Below, in pieces: positions 1 to 8,721 of a stretch of DNA of 64,000 bases. The position numbers and the translations under genes are program-made. The notes under the pieces were generated by a model. It was not told where the DNA came from. It made no database searches and saw nothing but the letters and a program-made list of their open reading frames with translations. Location: assembly GCF_000384395.1 (NCBI RefSeq), contig NZ_ARWE01000001.1:992001-1056000 (forward strand), read 5' to 3'. The number at the start of each line of letters is the position of its first letter. Position 1 is the first letter of the stretch. Source of the stretch: Geopsychrobacter electrodiphilus DSM 16401 (GTDB taxonomy: Bacteria > Desulfobacterota > Desulfuromonadia > Desulfuromonadales > Geopsychrobacteraceae).

Positions 1-2
1 TA

Positions 3-221
3 ATCTTCATTGAAGTCAAGACGCGTCGAAGTAATGCCTACGGCACTCCGGCTGAAGCTGTTGGTCCGCGTAAGCAGCGACAAATTATCCGCACCGCCCA
101 GTGGTATCTCACCGCGGAGAAGAGCCGCCTGCAACCCCGTTTTGATGTTGTTGGCGTCATGCCTGACGGGGAAGGCGGGGCGCGGATCGAACATTTACCC
201 GCTGCGTTTGAAATGGAATAA
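3..221 (+). CDS. YraN/UPF0102 family nuclease-like protein, C-terminal part (5' truncated by window edge)
   Basis: The window opens inside this gene; the readable frame gives 72 codons and a TAA stop. It starts with a beta-strand reading IFIEVKTR, which is the core PD-(D/E)XK-type motif (Glu, x, Lys) of the UPF0102/YraN family, followed by the family's conserved region around AYGTPAEAV and a helix with KQRQIIRTAQWYL. The C-terminal strand RFDVVGVM also fits. YraN proteins are small (about 120 residues) predicted nucleases of unclear physiological role. It lies 96 bp upstream of the NAD synthase gene on the same strand and near rsmI; yraN and rsmI are neighbours in many bacteria. The start codon and first third lie outside the window. 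Confidence 0.85.
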   Translation: MFIEVKTRRSNAYGTPAEAVGPRKQRQIIRTAQWYLTAEKSRLQPRFDVVGVMPDGEGGARIEHLPAAFEME

Positions 222-317
222 GTCAGCGCAAACCGGAGTGGGCGTCTTCGGGTGGCGTCATAAAATAAAAATTTCTGAAACTGTGCAATAATCCTGAGAA
301 AAGATCGGGAGAGACTG

Positions 318-2261
318 ATGTCAATTGATTTGAAGCAACTGGGGATGTTCAGGGTCGCGGTGGTTACGCCGGAGTTGCGCGTGGCGGATGTCACATTTAA
401 CCTCGCCGCTATCAAAAAGACCGCCCTTGACGCTGGTCAGCTGGGGGCCTCGCTTTGTCTTTATCCCGAACTTGGGCTTAGTGGCTATACCTGTGCCGAT
501 CTCTTTTTTCAGCCGCTCCTGCAACAACAGGTTGTCCTGGCCTTATGTGAATTGGCGCGGTTCAGCGCTGCAGATTGTCCTGTGTTGGTGGTCGGCGCTC
601 CTTTGGCGCAGGGTGGACGTCTGTTTAATTGTGCGGTGTTGATTGCGCATGGCGTCATCTGTGGTGCGGTTCCCAAAACATTTTTGCCGAATCGGGGCGA
701 GTTCTACGAGCAGCGCTGGTTCGCCTCGGCGCGGGAACGCAATACCGATCACCTTCTGCTGGCCGGTGACCTGATCCCCTTTGGTGAGGACCTGCTTTTT
801 CAGGCGGATCAGTACCCTGAACTGCGGGTCGGAATTGAGCTTTGCGAGGATCTCTGGGCGGTCGAGCCTCCCAGTGGTTCACAGGCCCTGGCCGGTGCAA
901 CCTTATTACTGAATCTGTCGGCCAGCCCTGAAGTTCTCGGAAAACGTGACTACCGTCAGCAACTGGTGGCATCGCAATCGGCGCGTTGTCTGGCCGCCTA
1001 CGCCTACGCTTCAGCCGGGCCGAACGAGTCGAGCACCGACCTGGTTTTTTCCGGGCATAGCCTCATCGCCGAATATGGTCAGCTTCTCGCTGAAACCGAG
1101 CGTTTCCGTTTCGACAATCAGCTGGTCCTGGCCGATGTTGATCTGCAGCGACTGGTGGGAGAACGCCAGCGCAACAGCAGCTATGCCAACGCCAGTCCGC
1201 AACGTCAATACCGGGTCCTGAGTTTTTCTCCCCCGGCACCTATTGTCGCAAAACTGTTACGGCCGGTGAATCGGACCCCTTTTGTTCCCGATTCGGGGTC
1301 GGAACGTTCCGAGCGTTGTCAGGAAATTTTTGCCCTGCAGACTAGCGGGCTCGCCAAACGGTTGAAACATACCCAAAGCAAAAATCTTGTTATCGGCCTG
1401 TCGGGTGGGCTTGACTCGACTCTGGCACTTCTGGTCTGCATTCGTGCTTTTGATCTCCTGGGCTTAGAGAGGCAGGGGATTCATGCCCTGACCATGCCCG
1501 GCTTCGGTACGACCAAGCGCACCCGCTCTAACGCAGAAAAACTAGCTGAACTGCTCGGTTGCACCTTACGCATTGTTTCGATCGATGCCGCGGTGCGCCA
1601 GCATTTTGCTGATATCGGTCATGCTGAAACCCAGCGGGATCTGACCTATGAGAATTCACAGGCCCGCGAACGGACCCAGATTCTGATGGATGTCGCGAAC
1701 CAGGTTGAAGGTCTGGTGATCGGTACCGGAGATCTCTCGGAACTGGCCCTCGGTTGGTGTACCTACAACGGTGATCATATGTCGATGTATGCGGTGAATA
1801 CCGGAGTGCCGAAGACCCTGGTCCGCTATCTGGTCGACTGGTGTGCCGGGCATGAGTTTGAAGGGGAGATTTCGCAGGTGCTGGCCGATGTCTGTGCGAC
1901 CCCGGTGAGCCCGGAGCTCTTGCCACCCGATGCGAATGGGGAGATTGATCAGATTACCGAAGACCTGGTCGGTCCCTATCTGCTGCATGATTTTTTCCTC
2001 TATCATCTGGTGCGCCTGCATTATCCGCCGCAAAAAATTCTACAGCTCGCACAACATTCCTTTGCCGACGAGTTTACGCCTGAAGAATTGAAAAAGTGGT
2101 TGCAGGTTTTTTACCGCCGCTTTTTCAGCCAGCAGTTTAAGCGCTCCTGTCTGCCCGACGGACCCAAGGTCGGCACAATCGCGCTCTCCCCACGCGGTGA
2201 CTGGAGGATGCCGAGCGATGCCTGTGTCGAACTCTGGCTCCAGCAGTTGGAGACCCTGTAA
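318..2261 (+). CDS. nadE: Glutamine-dependent NAD+ synthetase
   Basis: Two-domain enzyme of 647 residues that amidates nicotinic acid adenine dinucleotide to NAD+ in the cytosol, using ammonia released from glutamine. The N-terminal nitrilase-like glutaminase domain (about 10-290) carries the expected triad Glu51 (YPELGLSGY), Lys120 (VPKTFLPN) and Cys176 (IELCEDLW). The C-terminal synthetase domain (about 335-647) has the ATP pyrophosphatase P-loop SGGLDS at 362-367. The length and architecture match the long glutamine-dependent class, not the short ammonia-dependent one. The ATG at 318 follows a GGGAGAG ribosome binding site. Its stop codon directly abuts the GTG start of rsmI, so the two are probably cotranscribed and translationally coupled. 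Confidence 0.95.
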   Translation: MSIDLKQLGMFRVAVVTPELRVADVTFNLAAIKKTALDAGQLGASLCLYPELGLSGYTCADLFFQPLLQQQVVLALCELARFSAADCPVLVVGAPLAQGGRLFNCAVLIAHGVICGAVPKTFLPNRGEFYEQRWFASARERNTDHLLLAGDLIPFGEDLLFQADQYPELRVGIELCEDLWAVEPPSGSQALAGATLLLNLSASPEVLGKRDYRQQLVASQSARCLAAYAYASAGPNESSTDLVFSGHSLIAEYGQLLAETERFRFDNQLVLADVDLQRLVGERQRNSSYANASPQRQYRVLSFSPPAPIVAKLLRPVNRTPFVPDSGSERSERCQEIFALQTSGLAKRLKHTQSKNLVIGLSGGLDSTLALLVCIRAFDLLGLERQGIHALTMPGFGTTKRTRSNAEKLAELLGCTLRIVSIDAAVRQHFADIGHAETQRDLTYENSQARERTQILMDVANQVEGLVIGTGDLSELALGWCTYNGDHMSMYAVNTGVPKTLVRYLVDWCAGHEFEGEISQVLADVCATPVSPELLPPDANGEIDQITEDLVGPYLLHDFFLYHLVRLHYPPQKILQLAQHSFADEFTPEELKKWLQVFYRRFFSQQFKRSCLPDGPKVGTIALSPRGDWRMPSDACVELWLQQLETL

Positions 2262-3089
2262 GTGAGCGGTCTCCTGTATGTCGTTGCTACACCGATTGGC
2301 AACCTTGAAGATATGACCTATCGTGCGGTGCGGATTCTGGCTGAAGTCGATCTGATTGCCGCCGAAGATACCCGCCACAGTCGGCGTCTGCTTGACCATT
2401 ACGGTATTAAAACCCGCCTGATCTCCTGCCATGAGCACAATGAAAAGGAACGGAGTATTGAACTCATCCAGCGGTTACAGACGGGCGAGAATGTTGCGCT
2501 GATCAGTGATGCTGGAACCCCGGCAATCGCCGACCCGGGTTACCGTCTGGTGCGTGCCTGCCGGCTGGCGGGTGTCGAGGTTGCTTGTGTACCGGGGTGC
2601 AATGCGCTGATCGCGGGGCTGTCGATCAGCGGGCTGCCGACCGACAATTTTCGCTTTGCCGGGTTTTTGCCCTCCAAAAAAACTGCACGGCAGAAGCTGA
2701 TTTCAGATCTCTGCAGTGTCGACCACACCCTGGTTTTTTATGAGACCCCGCATCGCCTTCTGGCCGCACTCGAAGATCTGTGCCATATTTGCGGGGCTGG
2801 CCGCGAAGTCGCCATCGGTCGCGAATTGACCAAGAAACATGAAGAATTGTTCTTCGGCACCTTGCTTGAGGCGAGTGAATATTTTGCGCAAAAAACCGTC
2901 AAGGGAGAGCTGGTGTTGATGCTCGCCGCCGCCGCGAATGAAGCTCCAATTGAAACGATTGAAGCTGCTCTGCAGCGGCTGCATGCCGAGGGGGAATTAA
3001 CCTGGAAAGAGATCGTTAAGCGGGTCGCGAAAGAGCATGGCTTGCCCGGGAGCGAGGTTTATGCCCGCTCGCTCCCGTTTCGTTCTTAA
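2262..3089 (+). CDS. rsmI: 16S rRNA (cytidine(1402)-2'-O)-methyltransferase RsmI
   Basis: Tetrapyrrole-methylase-fold enzyme of 275 residues that 2'-O-methylates C1402 in the ribosomal decoding centre. The N-terminus LYVVATPIGNLEDMTYRA is the family hallmark, followed by AAEDTRHS, LISDAGTPAIADPG (SAM-binding loop) and FYETPHRL. The C-terminal segment ending in SRSLPFRS is slightly unusual because its codons also form an intrinsic terminator hairpin (see separate entry). It starts with GTG at 2262 immediately after the nadE TAA with no gap, so translation probably depends on coupling with nadE. RsmH, which modifies the same nucleotide base (N4), is encoded at 13.1 kb in the same window. Confidence 0.95.
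   Translation: MSGLLYVVATPIGNLEDMTYRAVRILAEVDLIAAEDTRHSRRLLDHYGIKTRLISCHEHNEKERSIELIQRLQTGENVALISDAGTPAIADPGYRLVRACRLAGVEVACVPGCNALIAGLSISGLPTDNFRFAGFLPSKKTARQKLISDLCSVDHTLVFYETPHRLLAALEDLCHICGAGREVAIGRELTKKHEELFFGTLLEASEYFAQKTVKGELVLMLAAAANEAPIETIEAALQRLHAEGELTWKEIVKRVAKEHGLPGSEVYARSLPFRS
3047..3087 (+). terminator. Intrinsic terminator embedded in the 3' end of rsmI
   Basis: A perfect 10-bp stem (3047-3056 with 3068-3077, CGGGAGCGAG against CTCGCTCCCG) with an 11-nt loop, followed by TTTCGTTCTT. It lies inside the last codons of rsmI, because only 13 bp separate rsmI from the convergent gene. The U-tract is imperfect. It probably ends the yraN-nadE-rsmI transcript. Confidence 0.65.
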
Positions 3090-3102
3090 GCCTGCTTTGG
3101 AG

Positions 3103-3603
3103 TTAGAAGCGCCAGTTGACCAGAACCATAACCGGTGCAATCTCGTTGGGGAAGTTTCGGAACCAGTCCTTTGTGTTGTTCATGATATTAATCAAGCCCA
3201 CCTGAACCCCCTTGTCAGAGGATTCAGCGAAATTTATGAAGCCGAGTTGCAGGCCGTGTAATTTAGCCGCGTAGTTGAACGCCGCCCACTGAAACCCGGT
3301 GAGCTTCACCGAAGAGTAGTTGGCGAACCATGCCAGCTGCGCCCCTTCGTAGGTCTCCGCATAGTTTGCCAATAATCCGACGGATACTCCTGAACTATCA
3401 CCCGTGGAGCCGTTGACTAGCCCGAGCGCGATGGCGTTTTGCGGATTTTCTCCCCAGATATTTAAGGAGACCCCCTTGATACGGGTGGTTCTGGCTTGAA
3501 TGGCGATATCCGGGATTAAGCTCAACTGAAACCCTTGGGTTTCGGCAGCCACCGCTCCGGTAGCAAGGAAGCAGCCGATTAAAACTAGGATCAACTTTTT
3601 CAT
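3103..3603 (-). CDS. Secreted surface-repeat protein (LA_2272-like repeats)
   Basis: Protein of 166 residues with a clear Sec signal peptide (MKKLILVLIGCFLATGAVAA, cleavage near residue 20). The mature part consists of degenerate repeats of roughly 20 residues of the type G-x-Q-x-G-x-x-N: GVSLNIWG, GVSVGLLANYA, GAQLAWFANYS, GFQWAAFNYA, GLQLGFINFA, GVQVGLINI. This alternating aromatic/hydrophobic pattern and a C-terminal aromatic residue (VNWRF) suggest an outer-membrane or surface beta-rich protein. It resembles the LA_2272 surface-repeat family first named in Leptospira; that assignment is from recollection of the repeat pattern. The function is unknown. It is convergent with rsmI and monocistronic. 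Confidence 0.7.
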   Translation of the reverse strand: MKKLILVLIGCFLATGAVAAETQGFQLSLIPDIAIQARTTRIKGVSLNIWGENPQNAIALGLVNGSTGDSSGVSVGLLANYAETYEGAQLAWFANYSSVKLTGFQWAAFNYAAKLHGLQLGFINFAESSDKGVQVGLINIMNNTKDWFRNFPNEIAPVMVLVNWRF

Positions 3604-3841
3604 CGTTTATGTCCTCCGTTGATTGTGTTGAGTCCTGACTGTGGATGAATGCCAAGTCTAGAGCGTGAGTGTATCACTAATCAGTCCGAGGGGAAAAATA
3701 AAAGCGCGCCCGGTTTTTCAATGTTTATGCGATGAAGAAATGTGGTCCAGGTGCTATCCTGATGCTGCAAATAACCTGTTCCCAGTTCTATCGTAGTGTT
3801 GTGTCTTTGGCTGAACCGGGTAACAATTCAAGGAGGATGAA

Positions 3842-4180
3842 ATGCACCATGTAAAATCCAGTATGTTACTGATTCTTGTCCTGTTGTTGTTTTCCGGAAG
3901 TTGTTTCGCTGTGGACAACAAAATCTACCCCAATCCCCCCACGCAAAGTGTTGAGCTGTATGTCACCAGCTGGTGCCCTTATTGTAAAATGGCCGAAGCC
4001 TATCTGGATAAACAAGGGGTGAAATACCAGAAGTACGATGTCGAAAAAGATAGAGAAGCCGCCAAACGCATGAACCAGTTAGCCGGGGGTGGTGGCATCC
4101 CCTTCGCCGTGATTAATGGCGTCTTCATCAAGGGCTGGTCCGAAGGTGCCTACGCTGAGGCCTTGAAGAGGCATAACTGA
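3842..4180 (+). CDS. Exported glutaredoxin-like thiol-disulfide protein
   Basis: Protein of 112 residues: a signal peptide (hydrophobic core about 8-20, likely SPase I site after CFA at 21-23) followed by one glutaredoxin domain. The active site is CPYC (Cys45, Cys48) in VTSWCPYCKMA, with the usual downstream GGIPFAVINGVFIKGW segment holding the cis-proline. Glutaredoxins are normally cytoplasmic, so an exported copy implies a role in periplasmic disulfide chemistry or electron transfer; partner unknown. The ATG follows a strong AAGGAGGATGA site. Its TGA overlaps the ATG of the downstream GFA-family gene (TGATG), so the two form a coupled pair. Confidence 0.8.
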   Translation: MHHVKSSMLLILVLLLFSGSCFAVDNKIYPNPPTQSVELYVTSWCPYCKMAEAYLDKQGVKYQKYDVEKDREAAKRMNQLAGGGGIPFAVINGVFIKGWSEGAYAEALKRHN

Positions 4181-4623
4181 TGACAGCTTTTCATGAAATA
4201 GCCGGCGGTTGCCATTGCGGTAATATCACATACAAATTTTTCTCGCCGCTGCCGAAGTCCGAGCTGCCGCTTCGCAGTTGTGATTGCTCATTCTGCACCA
4301 AACAGGGCGCCTGTTACACCTCGCATCCCAAGGGGCGGCTGCTAATTCAGATAAAAGACCAGGCCCAAATCAAGCACTACCGCTTCGGTACTGAAACTGC
4401 TGAGGCGATACTCTGCGCCAGCTGCGGGTGCTTCCCATTCATCACCGCTGAACTTGATGGACAAACCTTCGCCGTGCTCAACGCTAACAGCATCGACGAT
4501 CTGCAGATTGACCACGCCGTCATTCCACCGGCCCTGCATCTGGTGGATTTTTCTGTTGCTGAGCGGATTAGACGCTGGAAAAATTTCTGGATCGGGCAGG
4601 TTGAGATCGAGACCTTTCTCTGA
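4180..4623 (+). CDS. GFA/CENP-V family zinc-binding protein
   Basis: Protein of 147 residues with the fold of glutathione-dependent formaldehyde-activating enzyme (GFA). Zinc ligands are visible in the family order: GGCHCG (Cys11, Cys13), CDCSFC (Cys34, Cys36, Cys39) and CASCGC (Cys79, Cys82, Cys84). Members bind two zinc ions; only some act on S-hydroxymethylglutathione, and most are uncharacterised, so enzymatic function should not be assumed. It is coupled to the exported glutaredoxin through a one-base stop/start overlap, which suggests a shared thiol-related theme. The cytoplasmic location is inferred from the lack of a signal peptide. Confidence 0.8.
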   Translation: MTAFHEIAGGCHCGNITYKFFSPLPKSELPLRSCDCSFCTKQGACYTSHPKGRLLIQIKDQAQIKHYRFGTETAEAILCASCGCFPFITAELDGQTFAVLNANSIDDLQIDHAVIPPALHLVDFSVAERIRRWKNFWIGQVEIETFL

Positions 4624-4656
4624 ACCTCAATCTCAACTGAAGGGGAATTAACATCC

Positions 4657-5475
4657 TCAGGGTTCATTTGTTGCGTGTTGAGCTCGGGCGTTGGCGAACA
4701 GAAGATCGTCCTTCTCCACGCAGGAGCAATACGGCCGTCGCGGCAGCTTGCGATCTTCTTCTTGCACTTCGACATCAAAGTCGACCAACACCGGCAGGTG
4801 GTCAGAAAAAAGTACCTGGGGTATCTGAAAGTTTCGCACTTTAATTCCCTTGCTGTGCAGGACAAAATCAAGGTGGCGGTGCGGGTTTTTGCTCGGATAG
4901 GTCGGCAGGCCTGCGACATTGGCATTCTGCAGTCCTGTCGCGGCAAGAAACATGTCGATTTCAGTTTCGCCCCAGAGCATGTTGAAGTCCCCTGCGACCA
5001 GACACGGGCGATCGGTTTGTTTGATCATCTCGTACAGTGCGCTTAACTGCTGATGTCGCGTTCGTGCTCCCAGGGCCAGATGGACCAGATAAACCACGAC
5101 ATGTTGCAGTTCCAGTTCGATCACCAGGCGTTTCATGCCGCTCTTAAAGAAATGAAAAGTTTCGCCACGAATGCGATATCGCGTTAAAAACGCGTTGCCC
5201 TGATTCCTTATCACAGGAACATGCCTCCAGAGCGAATCTTCTTCATATTTGATTGAATGTGAGTGATAGTGCCCCAGTGACTTTGCCAGCAATTCAGCCT
5301 GATTCTCGCCGCTACTGCGATACGAACCATGATCCACTTCGATGAGACCGACTAGATCCGGTTCAAGGTCGCGCAGGAAAACCGTAATTCGCTCCAGGTT
5401 CTTTTTGGAAGAACTGGCCGACTTGTGGAGTCGTGGACCGGTTGCGTAACGAATGTTATAGAGTAAGAACCTCAT
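4657..5475 (-). CDS. Endonuclease/exonuclease/phosphatase family hydrolase
   Basis: Metal-dependent phosphodiesterase-fold protein of 272 residues. EEP signatures in order: MRFLLYNIRYATG (Asn7), LVGLIEVDHG (Glu46, metal ligand), a LVAGDFN motif (Asp, Asn) and the C-terminal FSDHLPVLVDF (catalytic Asp-His). No signal peptide or membrane segment is seen. The family covers nucleases, sphingomyelinase-like lipases and inositol phosphatases, so the substrate cannot be set from sequence. The frame is open for 23 more codons upstream, but ATG 5475 has a GGAGG site seven bases before it and begins exactly at the family's first strand, so this start is preferred. It faces the GFA gene convergently. 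Confidence 0.85.
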   Translation of the reverse strand: MRFLLYNIRYATGPRLHKSASSSKKNLERITVFLRDLEPDLVGLIEVDHGSYRSSGENQAELLAKSLGHYHSHSIKYEEDSLWRHVPVIRNQGNAFLTRYRIRGETFHFFKSGMKRLVIELELQHVVVYLVHLALGARTRHQQLSALYEMIKQTDRPCLVAGDFNMLWGETEIDMFLAATGLQNANVAGLPTYPSKNPHRHLDFVLHSKGIKVRNFQIPQVLFSDHLPVLVDFDVEVQEEDRKLPRRPYCSCVEKDDLLFANARAQHATNEP

Positions 5476-5666
5476 CAGGACCTCCGGAGTTATTAAAGCA
5501 CGGCCAGGTGATAACGCAAGAGAGCAAGCCGCCGCAGAGTTCATCGGGCATCCTTGTTAATCTACCACCGGCAAGAGACATGGGGACAGCTACTAGTGGA
5601 AATCTCTTTCAATCACTTCTTTCCTGACATGAATGGTCCGCGACTAAACACGAGGAAACGCTCCAT

Positions 5667-6548
5667 ATGCGCCGCACCTTGATTAACTCAATTCCCATAA
5701 TCTTTGTTGTTTTATGGAGTACCGGCTTTATCTCAGCGAAGTATGCTCTGCCATTTATCGAACCTTTTTATTTTCTCTTCATCCGTATGACTCTGACCAT
5801 TGGTGTGTTTTTGCTTCTGTGTCTGTTATTTCGGGTTAAACGGTTGTCTGCTAAACAGGCAGGCCATCAGATGGTCACGGGTTTTTTGGTGCATGGTGTC
5901 TATCTCGGTGGGGTTTTTGCTGCCATTAAGTGGGGCATGCCCGCGGGTATCACCGCTATTGTTGTGGGTGTACAGCCCGTTTTGACAGCTTGTCTGGGTT
6001 GGCGTTTCCTGGGCGAACGCTTGCGGCCCAGGCAATGGCTGGGACTTGGGCTGGGATTGGCCGGGGTGGTGGTTGTATTGTTAAGCACCAGCCAACAAGG
6101 GGGGGCTGACTTGGCCTGGCCGGCGCTTTTCGCGGCCATTGCGGCCTTGATCGCGATTTCGCTTGGGACCTTATATCAAAAGCGTTTTGGCACCGGCACG
6201 AATTTACTGGCAGGATCTGTCTGGCAGTACCTCAGTGTGGCGCTGTTGATGGCGCTCTTAACCTGGGGGTTCGAAACTCAAAAGGTTATATGGGATATTC
6301 ACCTGATCTTCGCGCTCGGGTGGCTGGTCCTGGGCTTATCGGTCACGGCAATTCTCTTGCTGATGTATATGATCCGTGAGGGTGCAACGGCCAAAGTGGC
6401 AAGTTACTTTTATCTGGTCCCGCCTGTGGCCAGTATCGAGGCCTGGTTCATATTTGACGAAGCATTAAGTACCGTCGCGATCGCTGCTATAGCGACAACA
6501 GTCCTTGGTGTCTATCTCGTGGTCAAAAGTGCACCAGCAAGAGCCTAG
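5667..6548 (+). CDS. EamA/DMT-superfamily transporter
   Basis: Polytopic inner-membrane protein of 293 residues with about ten hydrophobic helices arranged as two EamA repeats (about 8-140 and 150-288). N-terminal IIFVVLWSTGFISAKYALPF and the GERLRPRQWLGLGLGLAGVVVV segment at the end of repeat 1 are typical. Members of this family export amino acids, purines or other metabolites; the substrate is not predictable. The start ATG at 5667 follows GAGGAAACG. It is convergent with the uridine phosphorylase gene, 34 bp away. A second member of the same superfamily is encoded at 32.5-33.5 kb. Confidence 0.88.
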   Translation: MRRTLINSIPIIFVVLWSTGFISAKYALPFIEPFYFLFIRMTLTIGVFLLLCLLFRVKRLSAKQAGHQMVTGFLVHGVYLGGVFAAIKWGMPAGITAIVVGVQPVLTACLGWRFLGERLRPRQWLGLGLGLAGVVVVLLSTSQQGGADLAWPALFAAIAALIAISLGTLYQKRFGTGTNLLAGSVWQYLSVALLMALLTWGFETQKVIWDIHLIFALGWLVLGLSVTAILLLMYMIREGATAKVASYFYLVPPVASIEAWFIFDEALSTVAIAAIATTVLGVYLVVKSAPARA

Positions 6549-6582
6549 GAACCTGCCGGACTATGCGGGTTGAGTTTGAAAT

Positions 6583-7368
6583 TCAGGCCCCTTTCAACTT
6601 CTCCAGCGCCATCAGTCCTACTTGCACCGCATTCTGCTCTGCCCGCAACTTGACGCTCAGGTCGACAGATTCGGCCACCAGGCGTTCGGCCAGCACGGCG
6701 CAGATGCATCCAGCTGCAAAGCCGTAGATCAGTCCCATCTTGAACAGGGTTCCGGCCTCCATTTCATAATTGAGGATTCTCAACGCCCGGTATTCTTCGG
6801 TTATCCCGCGCATGGAGCGTAGCAGTTGCGGGTTGACTGAACTGCTCCTTTCTTGCCCTTCGTAGAAGGTGTCAACGCTTGCGGTGACACCGAGGTGGGC
6901 GCTGATGCCGAGGTGATTGGCTGCTTCCATCAGCGCTACGCTGACATAGGGATCGGCCGCTGCCGGGTACTCGAGTGGCGCGATGTCCTGCGCGGCGCCC
7001 TGACGGCAGAGCGCGCTACTTGATATTACCAGTTCCCCTACCTTGATCTGCGCTGCGATGCCACCGCTGGTACCAACTCGGATGATGGTGCGTATACCGA
7101 CCGATGCCAGTTCGTTAACCACGATCGAGAGGGAAGGGGCACCCATGCCGCTGGTGGCGGCGATAAATTTGTTGCCGGTCGGGCTTTGGCACAGATAACT
7201 GTGCAGCCCGCGGTTTTCCGAGAGGGTCGCAAGGCAACTCACCTCCCCGGTCTCTCTGGCAATGCGACGGGTCCGCTCCGGGTCACCGCACAAGAGGGCC
7301 GCCGTCGGCGGACTGGTGCCAAGATCTTTTTGACTGAAACCAATATGGTAGAGTTTTTCGTGATTCAT
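6583..7368 (-). CDS. udp: Uridine phosphorylase-type nucleoside phosphorylase
   Basis: Cytosolic enzyme of 261 residues of the PNP/UDP (NP-I) family that phosphorolyses uridine (and perhaps other nucleosides) to the free base and ribose-1-phosphate for salvage. Visible signatures: LLCGDPERTRRIA near residues 25-37 (phosphate-binding Gly-Asp-Pro-x-Arg), ATSGMGAPSLSIV (about 92-104), RVGTSGGI (phosphate and base pocket), and NYEMEAGTLFKM (ribose-binding Glu-Met-Glu). The length matches hexameric uridine phosphorylases (about 253). It is monocistronic and divergent from the DUF2058 gene. The udp symbol is used by similarity; substrate preference is inferred. Confidence 0.82.
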   Translation of the reverse strand: MNHEKLYHIGFSQKDLGTSPPTAALLCGDPERTRRIARETGEVSCLATLSENRGLHSYLCQSPTGNKFIAATSGMGAPSLSIVVNELASVGIRTIIRVGTSGGIAAQIKVGELVISSSALCRQGAAQDIAPLEYPAAADPYVSVALMEAANHLGISAHLGVTASVDTFYEGQERSSSVNPQLLRSMRGITEEYRALRILNYEMEAGTLFKMGLIYGFAAGCICAVLAERLVAESVDLSVKLRAEQNAVQVGLMALEKLKGA

Positions 7369-7594
7369 GGGGCTACCCTCCGCAGGTATTCAGGGACGTC
7401 TCAATTCTAGTCGGTTGCACGCCGAACGCAATCAGTTCTCAAACCGGCAAGCGTGGAGAGGTTTGTTATCGAGGTTGGGCAGCTTCCCTTTTTCTGGATC
7501 TTGTTATAGGTTTTGCTACACAGAGGCCAGCTCTGTCGGCGTGAAGAGGCAGTGTCAGTTTCAAACATCAAGAAAATATATCCTGGAGTTAACA

Positions 7595-8104
7595 ATGGGT
7601 CTTTCCTTACAAGAACAGCTGCTTAAGGCTGGGTTGGTTGACAAGAAACAGATCAAACAGGCCGACCACGCCAAGAGGGTGCAAGCCAAAATGAAAAGAA
7701 AGGCCGGCGATTCTTTTGAAGACCGGGACGCGCTCAGGCTGCAGCAGCAACAGATCGAACGGGCCAAACAGGATCAACAGTTAAATGCCGAACGGAACCA
7801 ACGCGCCCAACAAAAAGCCGCGCAGGCGGCCGCGCAGCAGTTGATTGAGGCCAATTGCATGCGCCTGGAAGAGGGTGAGGTTGTTTATCACTACGTTTCT
7901 GGCGGTAAGATCAAGCGCGTTGCTGTTGGGCCGGAGGTTGCGGACCAGCTTGCTGAAGGGCGGCTGGGATTGGCGATGTCCAAGAGCGGGCTTGTTCTGC
8001 TTTCTGCTGAAACGGTTAAAAAGGTGCTGAACCGCGACCCGGATGCAATTCTTGCCTACAATGATCCGACAAAAAGCAAGGATGACTATCCGACCGATTG
8101 GTAG
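7595..8104 (+). CDS. DUF2058 (YaiL-like) protein
   Basis: Highly charged cytosolic protein of 169 residues. The N-terminus GLSLQEQLLKAGLVDKKQIKQ opens the DUF2058 family; a long Gln/Arg/Lys/Ala-rich segment (about 30-85, many Q and RAQQKAAQAAAQQ) probably forms an extended helix or coiled coil. The C-terminal part (EEGEVVYHYVSGGKIKRVAVG) is a small beta domain. E. coli YaiL belongs to the same family, described only as a putative nucleoprotein or polynucleotide-associated protein. The frame is open about 75 codons further upstream, but ATG 7595 has a GGAG site and matches the family start. Confidence 0.8.
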   Translation: MGLSLQEQLLKAGLVDKKQIKQADHAKRVQAKMKRKAGDSFEDRDALRLQQQQIERAKQDQQLNAERNQRAQQKAAQAAAQQLIEANCMRLEEGEVVYHYVSGGKIKRVAVGPEVADQLAEGRLGLAMSKSGLVLLSAETVKKVLNRDPDAILAYNDPTKSKDDYPTDW

Positions 8105-8152
8105 GAAATGGCTCGAGGTCGTTATAAGCGTGTATCTTTTTAGAGAATTGAC

Positions 8153-8575
8153 ATGATGAGGTTTGAAATAAGCAGTTCTCTGAATTTACCGCTCTGCCTG
8201 GAATGTGGCGGGCGGTGCTGTCAGGGGAGCCCCGGAATTTGGGTAGACCCTGAGCGTTTTTTTGCGCTCTTTTTCCACGGGCAGCATTTGTCGCTTGAGC
8301 AGCTGCGCGGACGCTTGTCGGCATTGAACATGGTGCTCTGGGAGAAGACCGGGGTGCCGGTTCCGGCGCCGCGGTCGTTGCAAACCGGCTGCTCATTTCT
8401 TGGGGTTGAAGGTTGTCGGTTTCCGGTGACTGCGCGCCCCTGCCAGTGTCTGGCGATGACCCCCAACCGCGAGACACTGATTCAGGCACAGGGCTGTCTT
8501 TGCCTGGTTCCCGCGGCGTTTAATCGGCGCGCTGCTCAACTTCACTGGCAGGAATATTGGCAGTCGGTCATTTAA
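8153..8575 (+). CDS. YkgJ-like cysteine-cluster protein
   Basis: Small protein of 140 residues with an N-terminal cysteine motif CLECGGRCC (Cys15, Cys18, Cys22, Cys23) and further cysteines in GCSFL, GCRFP, RPCQC and GCLC. This layout resembles the YkgJ/CxxCxxCC family of predicted zinc- or iron-binding proteins, which have no established activity. ATG 8153 and ATG 8156 are both possible starts. It is convergent with acyP. No membrane segment is seen. Confidence 0.65.
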   Translation: MMRFEISSSLNLPLCLECGGRCCQGSPGIWVDPERFFALFFHGQHLSLEQLRGRLSALNMVLWEKTGVPVPAPRSLQTGCSFLGVEGCRFPVTARPCQCLAMTPNRETLIQAQGCLCLVPAAFNRRAAQLHWQEYWQSVI

Positions 8576-8721
8576 TCGCGCCGCAACCTCAAAATCCCCA
8601 ATCTTATTCCGCCGGACATGATCGAGCGATTCTGTTCAGCGGTCGCCGAGTTTCAGTTGGCCGTAATGCCCTGAAGTATCCGTCCAATCCTTCATGACAG
8701 AGGGCTCCCGTGAGGTTCGTG

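Noticed and set aside
8576-8721. Possible readthrough extension of the cysteine-cluster gene after its TAA
   Set aside because: The following 31 codons have no cysteine or domain character and end in TGA; probably intergenic.
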